Below are positions 1 to 5,579 of a DNA stretch of 9,599 nt, in pieces. The translations under genes and the position numbers were made by a program. Under the pieces are notes generated by a model. The model did not search any database. It saw only the letters and a program-made list of their open reading frames with translations, and was not told where the DNA came from. The stretch covers positions 1 through 9,599 of the forward strand of contig CAKQJZ010000079.1 in NCBI GenBank assembly GCA_934247875.1. Direction: 5' to 3'. Within the stretch, counting starts at the first letter, position 1. Every line of letters starts with the position of its first letter. The DNA comes from an uncultured Spirochaetales bacterium (GTDB taxonomy: Bacteria > Spirochaetota > Spirochaetia > Sphaerochaetales > Sphaerochaetaceae).

Positions 1-117
1 AGAGCCACTTCGGATAGAAGGCAACAAACTTGAAAATTTCAGAAACTAGGCGACTGAATAGTTACTGAAAAAGAAGAGTCGTTATGGGGGATATATACTA
101 AATGTCTAACGACATTT
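1..117. other. Unassigned 5' flank of the window
   Basis: No gene can be assigned here. One + frame is open from the window edge to a TAG at 47-49 (about 15 residues), which could be the tail of an upstream gene but is too short to judge. A weak 5-bp pairing joins CGACT (51-55) to AGTCG (77-81). TATACT at 94-99 resembles a -10 box but has no -35 at the right distance. The downstream terminator implies that a transcript comes in from the left, so this is probably the 3' end of an upstream gene or RNA. Confidence 0.3.
100..117. repeat. Palindromic element, copy 1 (AAATGTC-N4-GACATTT)
   Basis: Perfect 7-bp inverted repeat, AAATGTC (100-106) and GACATTT (111-117), with a 4-base spacer TAAC. A near copy lies 80 bp downstream over the metN start. 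The arms resemble an operator for a dimeric regulator; as RNA the element would form a small hairpin directly before the terminator stem. I do not recognise it as a known methionine operator (MetJ boxes are AGACGTCT-like). Confidence 0.6.
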
Positions 118-148
118 GATCTGGCAGGTGTCCGGCCAGATCTTTTTT
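118..148 (+). terminator. Intrinsic terminator upstream of metN
   Basis: A perfect 8-bp stem, GATCTGGC (118-125) with GCCAGATC (135-142), closes a 9-base loop and is followed by six T (143-148). It ends a transcript arriving from the left. Because the metN promoter is predicted downstream of it (154-182), it probably separates transcription units. If the main promoter actually lies off the left edge, it could instead be an attenuator of metNI. Confidence 0.8.
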
Positions 149-153
149 ATACA

Positions 154-182
154 TTGGTTTTCTTTCTTTTTTTTGATATAAA
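154..182 (+). promoter_or_regulatory. Predicted metN promoter (leaderless)
   Basis: TTGGTT (154-159) and TATAAA (177-182) are separated by exactly 17 bases that are very T-rich. The -35 matches 3 of 6 consensus positions and the -10 matches 5 of 6. Transcription would start about 7 bases after the -10, that is at the A of the metN ATG (189). This fits the absence of a Shine-Dalgarno sequence before metN. Confidence 0.5.
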
Positions 183-197
183 TGTCTTATGGACATT
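180..197. repeat. Palindromic element, copy 2, over the metN start (AAATGTC-N5-GACATT)
   Basis: AAATGTC (180-186) and GACATT (192-197) form a 6-bp inverted repeat (AATGTC/GACATT) around the metN ATG (189-191). It shares AAATGTCT and GACATT with the palindrome at 100-117. It overlaps the predicted -10, the predicted transcription start and the first codons, which is where a repressor would block transcription. Alternatively it is a start-codon hairpin, but only if transcripts enter from upstream. Confidence 0.5.
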
Positions 198-1196
198 AAA
201 TTAAACCATCTAAAGAAAATATATGGTACGCTTCATGCTGTTGAGGATGTATCACTTACTATTCCTTCAAATACTGTATATGGAATTATAGGAAAGTCAG
301 GAGCTGGTAAGTCTACGCTTGTCAGAATGATTTCCATGTTAGAGTCTCCAGATTCAGGAGAAGTCTACTATGGAGATAAGAGAGTAGACAACCTAGCAAA
401 GAATGAGCTTATAGAAGAGAGAAGGAAGATAGGAATGATTTTCCAGAACTTCAATCTATTCTCATCACGCACAGCTGCTAAGAATATTTCATACCCAATG
501 GAAATCTGCAAAAAGGACAAAGAATACATAAATCGCAGAGTCAATGAGCTTTTGAAGATTGTAGGCCTTGAGGGTAGAGGCGATGCTCCTATTTCAACGC
601 TTTCAGGTGGACAGAAGCAGAGAGTAGCTATTGCGAGAGCTTTGGCAACTGAGCCTGCTATACTTTTCTGCGACGAGGCTACTAGCGCACTTGATCCACA
701 GACTACAAGAGCTATTCTTGCATTGATTAAAGAAATCCAGAAAAGCATGAATCTTACAGTTGTGATGATAACTCACCAAATGGAAGTTGTAAGGGATGCA
801 TGTGATAGAGTTGCAGTTCTAGATGGTGGAAGAATTGTTGAAGAGGGTGTTGTTTCTGATATCTTCTCATCTCCTAAGCATCCTGTAACTAAGGACTTCT
901 TAAGCAATCTGACTTATATCAGGGATTCTATTATCAGGTTCTCAGATGAAGTCGGACACTATTTATTGAGATTCAAAGGTGATAAAACGAGCCAGCCAAT
1001 CATTTCTGAGATTACCAAAGCTACTGGCGCTATATTCAATATCAAGGCAGCTGGCATTCAGCATGTAAATAATGAAGAGCATGGCATAATGCTTTTGGAT
1101 ATTGGTCCTGATGAAGATGTTTCAAAAGTTGCAATCAATATGATCAGAGAGCGAGGCGTTATCGTAGAAGAGAGCAAGGAGGGTTATGTACTATGA
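189..1196 (+). CDS. metN: Methionine ABC transporter ATP-binding protein MetN
   Basis: ATPase subunit of the D-/L-methionine importer; two copies sit on the cytoplasmic face of a MetI dimer and hydrolyse ATP to drive uptake. At 335 aa it has the usual MetN length. It shows Walker A GKSGAGKST (35-43), Q-loop Q86, signature LSGGQ (138-142), Walker B ILFCDE (158-163) and H-loop H196. After about residue 255 comes a C-terminal NIL-type domain, which in E. coli MetN binds methionine and causes transinhibition. The start at 189 is the only plausible ATG: the in-frame TGA at 174-176 blocks extension and the next residues match the family N-terminus. No Shine-Dalgarno is visible. Its last four bases overlap metI (ATGA), so the two are translationally coupled. 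The NIL domain separates it from generic polar amino-acid ATPases. Confidence 0.95.
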   Translation: MDIKLNHLKKIYGTLHAVEDVSLTIPSNTVYGIIGKSGAGKSTLVRMISMLESPDSGEVYYGDKRVDNLAKNELIEERRKIGMIFQNFNLFSSRTAAKNISYPMEICKKDKEYINRRVNELLKIVGLEGRGDAPISTLSGGQKQRVAIARALATEPAILFCDEATSALDPQTTRAILALIKEIQKSMNLTVVMITHQMEVVRDACDRVAVLDGGRIVEEGVVSDIFSSPKHPVTKDFLSNLTYIRDSIIRFSDEVGHYLLRFKGDKTSQPIISEITKATGAIFNIKAAGIQHVNNEEHGIMLLDIGPDEDVSKVAINMIRERGVIVEESKEGYVL

Positions 1197-1855
1197 GCCA
1201 GAACGTTTATTTAGTCTTTTCATCAACTCTACAGACTCTATCTATGGTATTCTTCTCAACAATCTTTTCTCTTTTGATAGGTCTTCCTCTTGGAGTGCTT
1301 TTGCATGCAACATCATCAGAGAAAGAGGGCGGTGTAATACCTCATCCTATTTTGAATAATGTACTATCAAGGATTGTAAATATATTGCGTTCTTTCCCAT
1401 TTATAATCCTGATGATTATACTTATGCCTCTTTCTAGATTGATTATCGGCACAAGCATTGGCACAACTGCGACTATTATCCCGCTTTCAATCGCTGCTGC
1501 TCCATTTGTTGCGCGTGTTATTGAGAGTGCGCTGAAAGAAGTCGATCCAGGCGTTGTACAGGCTTCCCGTGCTATGGGGTCTACCAATTGGCAGATTATC
1601 TATAAAGTATTGCTTCCAGAAGCTAAACCTGCACTTGCATCTGGAATCACGCTGACAATCATAAACTTGATTGGCTACTCAGCTATGGCTGGTGCTATTG
1701 GCGGCGGAGGCCTTGGAGACCTTGCTATCAGATATGGCTATCAGCGTTTCAGACCTGGCATTATGGCTGCTGCTGTTATCGTAATCATTGTTCTAGTTGA
1801 ATTGATACAGATAATTGGCAATAAAATTTCAGCAAGGTTATTATCTAAGAGATAA
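1193..1855 (+). CDS. metI: Methionine ABC transporter permease MetI
   Basis: Inner-membrane channel subunit of the methionine importer, 220 aa, the normal length for MetI. Hydrophobic segments at about 13-37, 62-85, 90-110, 150-172 and 188-212 match the five-helix MetI topology. The EAA coupling loop, which docks on MetN, is at about 116-144 (EVDPGVVQASRAMGSTNWQI and following residues, ending LLPEA). The GGGGLGDLA stretch near 170-178 is also typical. A strong ribosome binding site, AAGGAGGG (1176-1183), lies inside the end of metN, 9 bases before the ATG, and the start overlaps the metN stop. A terminator follows directly, so the metNI message ends here without metQ. Confidence 0.95.
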   Translation: MSQNVYLVFSSTLQTLSMVFFSTIFSLLIGLPLGVLLHATSSEKEGGVIPHPILNNVLSRIVNILRSFPFIILMIILMPLSRLIIGTSIGTTATIIPLSIAAAPFVARVIESALKEVDPGVVQASRAMGSTNWQIIYKVLLPEAKPALASGITLTIINLIGYSAMAGAIGGGGLGDLAIRYGYQRFRPGIMAAAVIVIIVLVELIQIIGNKISARLLSKR

Positions 1856-1861
1856 GGAATT

Positions 1862-1894
1862 AATCCAGAAGTGTAAAAAACTTCTGGATTTTTT
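1862..1894 (+). terminator. Intrinsic terminator after metI
   Basis: An 11-bp perfect stem, AATCCAGAAGT (1862-1872) with ACTTCTGGATT (1880-1890), closes a 7-base loop and runs into six T (1889-1894). It begins 7 bases after the metI stop and separates metNI from metQ. Confidence 0.9.
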
Positions 1895-1906
1895 ATCACA
1901 TAGATA

Positions 1907-1935
1907 TTGCATAAAATTACATGATTTTGTATATT
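1907..1935 (+). promoter_or_regulatory. Predicted promoter of the metQ leader
   Basis: TTGCAT (1907-1912) and TATATT (1930-1935) are spaced by 17 bases. The -10 matches 5 of 6 consensus bases, the -35 only 3 of 6. The predicted start near 1942 gives a short 5' end before the AGGAGG of the leader reading frame, so the leader would be the first thing translated on the metQ message. Confidence 0.55.
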
Positions 1936-1965
1936 GGGCTCATCTTACATAGGAGGCAACGCTAA

Positions 1966-2028
1966 ATGAAATACTCATTCAACTCATACATGTGCATGTC
2001 TTCTATGATGATGCCCAACTGGGCATAG
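1966..2028 (+). CDS. Methionine-rich leader peptide upstream of metQ
   Basis: Twenty codons, product MKYSFNSYMCMSSMMMPNWA, stop TAG at 2026-2028. AGGAGG (1951-1956) sits 9 bases before the ATG, one of the best ribosome binding sites in the window, so translation is likely. Six of 20 residues are methionine, including three consecutive ATG codons (2005-2013), and one is cysteine. The frame lies between a predicted promoter and metQ, the gene for a methionine-binding protein. This is the arrangement of amino-acid attenuators, in which a ribosome stalling at codons for the scarce amino acid changes downstream RNA folding. The Met triplet directly abuts and enters the hairpin ATGCCC-AACT-GGGCAT (2011-2026). 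The function is inferred; the frame, its start signal and its composition are seen directly. Confidence 0.7.
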   Translation: MKYSFNSYMCMSSMMMPNWA

Positions 2029-2092
2029 TATTCTTATTTCTTCACCACATCTTTTTTTATAATCGTTAAGCCTTTTAAGGGGCTTGTCTAAC
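2011..2092 (+). promoter_or_regulatory. Candidate attenuator structures between leader peptide and metQ
   Basis: Three elements can be seen. (1) Hairpin ATGCCC (2011-2016) / GGGCAT (2021-2026), loop AACT, covers the third Met codon of the run through the leader stop. (2) A run of seven T at 2052-2058; CACAT (2046-2050) just before it can pair with ATGTG (1990-1994), closing a large loop that contains hairpin 1. (3) Hairpin AAGCC (2068-2072) / GGCTT (2081-2085), extendable by GTT (2065-2067) / AAC (2090-2092) across a bulge. None is a textbook GC-rich terminator ending in the T run, so the switching mechanism (transcriptional or translational) cannot be settled by eye. Confidence 0.4.
2058..2063 (+). 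promoter_or_regulatory. Possible internal -10 element before metQ
   Basis: A perfect TATAAT hexamer follows the T run. No convincing -35 lies 16-18 bases upstream. If it works, metQ also has a start near 2070 that bypasses the leader peptide; otherwise the T run and this hexamer are just AT-rich leader sequence. Confidence 0.25.
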
Positions 2093-2127
2093 CTAATAAA
2101 TCAATCTATCTACGGAGATATTCTAAA

Positions 2128-2937
2128 ATGAAAAAATTATTCATATTCGCACTTGTTGCACTTCTATCTGTTTCACTATTCGCTAATGGTTCTAAAGAGA
2201 GCACATCTACTAAAACTACAACACTCAAAGTCGGCGCAACTCCTGACCCACATGCAGCTATTCTGAACTTGGTTGTAGATGACCTAGCAAAGGAAGGAAT
2301 CAATCTTAAAGTCATCGAGTTCACAGATTATGTAACTCCAAATACAGCACTCGAATCAGGTGAGTTAGATGCTAACTACTTCCAGCATAAGCCATACCTT
2401 GAGTCATTCAATAAAGAGCAGGGCACACATCTTGTTAGCGCAGCAGGCATCCATGTAGAGCCACTAGCACTGTACTCAAAGAAGTACAAGGCTCTTTCAG
2501 ATATTCCAAATGGAGCAACTATTGCTATTCCTAATGACCCAACAAACGAAGGCAGAGCACTTCTTTTATTAGAGTCTGCAGGTCTGATTGAGCTTAAGGA
2601 TAATGCAGGTCTTGAAGCTATCCCTTCAGATATCAAGAGCAATCCAAAGAACCTTAAGTTCCGCGAAATCGAAGCTGCTACACTTCCAAGAATCCTTCAG
2701 GATGTAGATGCTGCTGTAATCAATGGCAACTATGCAATCCCTGCTGGTCTCATTGCAACAAGAGATGGTCTCTTTGTTGAAGGTGCTGATTCACCATATG
2801 TAAACGTAATAGCAGTCAAAGAGGGCAGAGAGAATGATGAGGCAATCAAGGCTCTTGTTGAAGCTCTAAAGAGCGACGAAGTAAAGAATTACGTTTCTGA
2901 ACACTATCCAAACGGCGAAGTTGTTCTGGTTTTCTAA
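2128..2937 (+). CDS. metQ: Methionine ABC transporter substrate-binding protein MetQ
   Basis: Periplasmic methionine-binding component of the MetNI importer, NlpA/MetQ family, 269 aa. A signal peptide covers about residues 1-19 (KK, then a hydrophobic core) with a likely signal peptidase I site at SLFA|NGS. The mature part starts with the family motif LKVGATPDPHA (33-43) and contains YFQHKPYLESF (84-94), NDPTNEGRALLLLE (136-149) and NGNYAIPAG (199-207), which line the ligand site in this family. There is no cysteine anywhere in the protein, so it cannot be a lipoprotein like most MetQ proteins and is probably soluble. GGAG (2114-2117) lies 10 bases before the ATG. It is transcribed apart from metNI, behind the Met-rich leader, and ends in its own terminator. 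Substrate specificity for methionine is supported by family similarity and the adjacent metNI. Confidence 0.93.
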   Translation: MKKLFIFALVALLSVSLFANGSKESTSTKTTTLKVGATPDPHAAILNLVVDDLAKEGINLKVIEFTDYVTPNTALESGELDANYFQHKPYLESFNKEQGTHLVSAAGIHVEPLALYSKKYKALSDIPNGATIAIPNDPTNEGRALLLLESAGLIELKDNAGLEAIPSDIKSNPKNLKFREIEAATLPRILQDVDAAVINGNYAIPAGLIATRDGLFVEGADSPYVNVIAVKEGRENDEAIKALVEALKSDEVKNYVSEHYPNGEVVLVF

Positions 2938-2956
2938 ATAATGCTTTATTCAAATT

Positions 2957-2983
2957 AGGTCAGTTTCAAAGCTGGCCTTTTTT
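2957..2983 (+). terminator. Intrinsic terminator after metQ
   Basis: AGGTCAG (2957-2963) pairs with CTGGCCT (2972-2978), 7 bp with one T-G wobble, an 8-base loop and six T (2978-2983). It begins 19 bases after the metQ stop. Confidence 0.85.
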
Positions 2984-3009
2984 GTTTTTCTTGGCTTTTG
3001 CGCTAATAT
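2982..3009 (+). promoter_or_regulatory. Predicted rmuC promoter (leaderless)
   Basis: TTGTTT (2982-2987) and TAATAT (3004-3009) are spaced by 16 bases, just downstream of the metQ terminator. Both are weak matches (3/6 and 4/6). The -10 lies within a 10-bp palindrome CTAATATTAG (3003-3012) and ends 6 bases before the rmuC ATG, so the transcript would start at or next to the start codon. Confidence 0.35.
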
Positions 3010-3015
3010 TAGAGT

Positions 3016-4335
3016 ATGGAAATTTTTATATTTATAGTTTTAGCAATATCGAGTATTTCATTGCTTCTGAATATCATTCTTCTTTTGAAATCAAAAAAAG
3101 ATATAAAGAGTGATGATAACAGTGATCTTCTGCTCTCTTTAGAGAAGCTTGTCACAGAAGCGAATATCAATCAGAAATCATATTCAGATACATCTCTTTC
3201 AATGCTCAATGAGATGAATAGAGTCTTAAGAGACCAGATGCAGGCAATATACCGCGAAGAGCGAGAACGAGGAGAGCGTGAGAATGAAAAGAGCATGAAG
3301 ATGCTCTCTGAGATGAATCTCAACTTCGATAGGATCAGAGAGAGCAATAAAGAAGCGCTTCTGGAAATCTCTAAGAAGAGTGATACGCTGGCAGAGCAAG
3401 TCAAGCGTGATATGGACAAGATAAGACGCGAGAATGATGAGCAGCTGGAGCGTATGAGAGCTACTGTAGATGAGAAGCTCTCTAAAACGCTTGATGAGCG
3501 TCTTTCTCATTCGTTTGATGTTGTAAATAAGAATTTGGAGTCGCTTTATAAGAGTCTTGGTGAGATGAATAATCTTGCACGTGATGTTGGAAACCTCAAT
3601 AAGATGTTCTCGAATATCAAATCGAGAGGTACTTGGGGTGAAGTGCAAGCTGAAGCAATCCTTTCAGATATCCTGACTCCTTCTCAGTACGTAAAGAACT
3701 ACTCTCCCAAGAACAATGGCAGCTTCGTTGAGTTTGCTATCAAGCTTCCTGGAAAAGATGAAGGAAAGGATGTTTATCTCCCAATAGATTCGAAGTTCCC
3801 AAAAGATGATTTTGTACGCTACCAAGAAGCTATTGAAAAGGGCGATGAGAGCTTGATAAATGAGTCCTTGAAGGCTTTGAAGACCAGGATAACAGCGGAA
3901 GCTAGAGATATAAGAGATAAGTATATCGCACCACCACGCACTACAGATTTCGCTATTCTGTTTGTCCCTACTGAGAGCTTATATGCAGAATTTCTAAGGC
4001 TTGGAGATTTTGCAGAGTCGATTCAGTCTAGCTATAAAGTAGTACTTACAGGTCCTACTAACTTCGCAGCTTTGATCAATTCGCTCCAGATGGGCTTTAA
4101 GACGCTTCTAGTTGAGAAGAACACAAAGAAAGTCTGGGATCTATTTGCTGTCTTGAAGCATCAGTTCTCACTCTTTGGCGCAGATCTTGAAGCTACTAGA
4201 AAGTCGCTTGAGTCTGCAACTTCAAAGGTTGAGAAGGCTGTTAAACGCAATGATACGATATCTGGAAAACTCCAGAAAATAGAGCTTCCAGATGATGTTG
4301 AGATAGAAAGCAAAGAAGAAATACTTCTAGAATAA
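3016..4335 (+). CDS. rmuC: DNA recombination protein RmuC homolog
   Basis: RmuC family, 439 aa. In E. coli, RmuC limits recombination at inverted repeats and is proposed to be nuclease-related; the biochemical activity is not well settled. Residues 3-25 form one N-terminal membrane anchor followed by KSKKD, so the bulk is cytoplasmic. Residues about 55-195 are charged and helical, predicted coiled coil. The conserved RmuC core follows: KSRGTWGEVQAE (202-213), DSKFPKDDF (258-266), YIAPPRTTDFAILFVPTESLY (303-323) and VVLTGPTNFAALINSLQMGF (342-361). The tail is acidic. The start follows from the membrane segment beginning right at the ATG; only AGAG (3011-3014) precedes it, so there is no real Shine-Dalgarno. 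It stands alone between metQ and argF. Confidence 0.92.
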   Translation: MEIFIFIVLAISSISLLLNIILLLKSKKDIKSDDNSDLLLSLEKLVTEANINQKSYSDTSLSMLNEMNRVLRDQMQAIYREERERGERENEKSMKMLSEMNLNFDRIRESNKEALLEISKKSDTLAEQVKRDMDKIRRENDEQLERMRATVDEKLSKTLDERLSHSFDVVNKNLESLYKSLGEMNNLARDVGNLNKMFSNIKSRGTWGEVQAEAILSDILTPSQYVKNYSPKNNGSFVEFAIKLPGKDEGKDVYLPIDSKFPKDDFVRYQEAIEKGDESLINESLKALKTRITAEARDIRDKYIAPPRTTDFAILFVPTESLYAEFLRLGDFAESIQSSYKVVLTGPTNFAALINSLQMGFKTLLVEKNTKKVWDLFAVLKHQFSLFGADLEATRKSLESATSKVEKAVKRNDTISGKLQKIELPDDVEIESKEEILLE

Positions 4336-4356
4336 AGTCTGCGTCATTGCACCAGG

Positions 4357-4365
4357 TGGTATAAT
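4357..4365 (+). promoter_or_regulatory. Possible extended -10 promoter downstream of rmuC
   Basis: TGGTATAAT is a perfect extended -10 (TGnTATAAT) 22 bases after the rmuC stop, without a -35. Transcription would start near 4372 at the left edge of the inverted repeat at 4370-4405 and could read into argF with a leader of about 120 bases. Confidence 0.35.
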
Positions 4366-4369
4366 ATAG

Positions 4370-4412
4370 TGCATATTCTTATGCCATTAATTATATGAAT
4401 ATGCAAATTTTT
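4370..4412. repeat. Inverted repeat with T run between rmuC and argF
   Basis: TGCATATTC (4370-4378) and GAATATGCA (4397-4405) form a perfect 9-bp inverted repeat with an 18-base spacer, followed by AA and TTTTT (4408-4412). It may be a weak AT-rich terminator for rmuC. It may also be an operator: TGAATATGCA has pieces of an arginine-repressor box (TGAAT, ATGCAA), but the spacing does not fit the known consensus. Confidence 0.4.
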
Positions 4413-4442
4413 AATGTTTTTAGAATAAATATACAGAAATAC

Positions 4443-4471
4443 TTGTATATATACATATGATTATCTATAAT
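4443..4471 (+). promoter_or_regulatory. Predicted argF promoter
   Basis: TTGTAT (4443-4448) and a perfect TATAAT (4466-4471) are spaced by 17 bases. The start is predicted near 4478, a few bases before the Shine-Dalgarno. Two palindromes overlap it: TGTATATATACA (4444-4455) on the -35 and TTATGCATAA (4471-4480) on the start site, possible repressor contacts. Confidence 0.65.
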
Positions 4472-4483
4472 TATGCATAACTT

Positions 4484-4488
4484 GGAGG
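4484..4488 (+). promoter_or_regulatory. Ribosome binding site that sets the argF start
   Basis: GGAGG (within TTGGAGG) is 5 bases before the ATG at 4494. It lies downstream of the alternative in-frame ATG at 4473, which overlaps the -10 box and sits before the predicted transcription start. The start is therefore taken as 4494. Confidence 0.8.
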
Positions 4489-4493
4489 TCGCT

Positions 4494-5510
4494 ATGAACT
4501 TGAAAGGCAGAAGTTTTCTAACATTAAAGGATTATTCAAAAGAAGAGATTCTATATTTAATCGATCTTGCATCCCAGCTTAAGAGCAAGAAGAAAAAGGG
4601 AATGCAGACAGACCCTGGAGTAACTTCAAAGCTTTTATCTGGAAAGAATATTGTTCTGATATTCGATAAGACCTCTACACGTACTCGCTGCTCATTTGAA
4701 GTTGCAGCTTTTGATGAAGGTGCAGGAGTTACATTCTTGACTAACTCTCAGATGGGAAAGAAAGAGTCTCTTGAAGATACAGCTAAAGTTCTTGGCCGTT
4801 TGTATGATGGCATTGAATATAGAGGCTTCAAGCATAGCGTCGTTGAAGAGCTTGCTGCTTATTCTGGTGTTCCTGTCTGGAATGGCTTAACAGATGATGA
4901 CCATCCAACTCAGGTGCTTGCAGATTTTCTGACAGCTTCTGAGCATTTGAATAAACCTCTTGATGAGATGAAGCTTGCTTTCATTGGAGACGGCAGAAAC
5001 AATGTTGCTAATGCTCTTATGATAGGTGCTAGCAAAGTCGGCATGGACTTCGCTATCGGTGCTCCAAAGTCACTATTCCCATCCTCTTCTTTGCTTGCAG
5101 AGTGCAAGACATGGGCAGATGAAAACGGAAGCGAAATCCTCATTACAGAAGATCCATATGAAGCTGTAAAGGGTGCAGATATCATATATACAGATATCTG
5201 GTGTTCTATGGGTGAAGAAGATAAGATGGCTGAACGCATTGAGCTATTGAAGTCTTATCAGGTTACTAAAGAGCTTATGGCTGCATCTGGCAAAGAGAGT
5301 ACTATCTTTGAACACTGCCTTCCTTCTTTCCATGATCTCAATACAACAACTGCTCAGTATGTTTATGAGAAGTTTGGGCTTAAAGAGATGGAAGTTACAG
5401 ATGAGGTCTTCAGAAGCAGCAACTCTGTAGTCTTTGATGAGGCTGAGAACAGGATGCATACAATCAAGGCTGTTATGGTTGCAACTATATCAGACACACT
5501 GAACTACTGA
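4494..5510 (+). CDS. argF: Ornithine carbamoyltransferase
   Basis: Transfers the carbamoyl group from carbamoyl phosphate to ornithine, giving citrulline (arginine synthesis), or works in reverse in the arginine deiminase pathway. It is cytoplasmic and usually trimeric or a higher oligomer. From the start at 4494 it has 338 aa, the length of the ArcB/E. coli ArgF type. Visible motifs are the carbamoyl-phosphate loop STRTR (61-65), HPTQ (137-140), the ornithine-closing SMG loop (238-240) and HCLP (274-277). The SMG loop argues for ornithine rather than putrescine as acceptor. The N-terminus MNLKGRSFLTLKDYSKEEI fits the family. No other arginine or deiminase gene lies nearby, so anabolic (argF) versus catabolic (arcB) use cannot be decided; the symbol argF is nominal. 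A near-consensus promoter and good Shine-Dalgarno suggest substantial expression. Confidence 0.93.
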   Translation: MNLKGRSFLTLKDYSKEEILYLIDLASQLKSKKKKGMQTDPGVTSKLLSGKNIVLIFDKTSTRTRCSFEVAAFDEGAGVTFLTNSQMGKKESLEDTAKVLGRLYDGIEYRGFKHSVVEELAAYSGVPVWNGLTDDDHPTQVLADFLTASEHLNKPLDEMKLAFIGDGRNNVANALMIGASKVGMDFAIGAPKSLFPSSSLLAECKTWADENGSEILITEDPYEAVKGADIIYTDIWCSMGEEDKMAERIELLKSYQVTKELMAASGKESTIFEHCLPSFHDLNTTTAQYVYEKFGLKEMEVTDEVFRSSNSVVFDEAENRMHTIKAVMVATISDTLNY

Positions 5511-5539
5511 TGATAGTTAATCTTACAGAAAACTTGTAG

Positions 5540-5568
5540 TTGTAATTTAAAGCATCCAAAGGTATTAT
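5540..5568 (+). promoter_or_regulatory. Predicted tetR promoter (nearly leaderless)
   Basis: TTGTAA (5540-5545, 4/6) and TATTAT (5563-5568, 5/6) are spaced by 17 bases; an overlapping TATATT is at 5566-5571. The ATG at 5580 is 8-11 bases beyond, so the 5' leader would be 0-5 bases. TTACA (5523-5527) and TGTAA (5541-5545) form a 5-bp inverted repeat over the -35, a possible but weak site for autoregulation. Confidence 0.5.
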
Positions 5569-5579
5569 ATTCTTTACAG

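Noticed and set aside
1..150. SAM-I, T-box or cobalamin riboswitch ahead of metN
   Set aside because: GCCACTT and GAAGGC vaguely recall a cobalamin element, but the conserved cores of all three classes are missing. The terminator is explained as the end of an upstream transcript.
3226..3648. 140-codon minus-strand frame inside rmuC
   Set aside because: It is antisense to a clear RmuC coding region, has no recognisable domain and shows no promoter or ribosome binding site.
4370..4405. Standard ArgR box upstream of argF
   Set aside because: TGAAT and ATGCAA are present but overlap rather than being separated by the four A/T bases of the known consensus.
4473..4493. Longer N-terminus (MHNLEVA) for ornithine carbamoyltransferase
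   Set aside because: That ATG overlaps the -10 box, precedes the predicted transcription start and has no ribosome binding site, while the ATG at 4494 has GGAGG and the family N-terminus.
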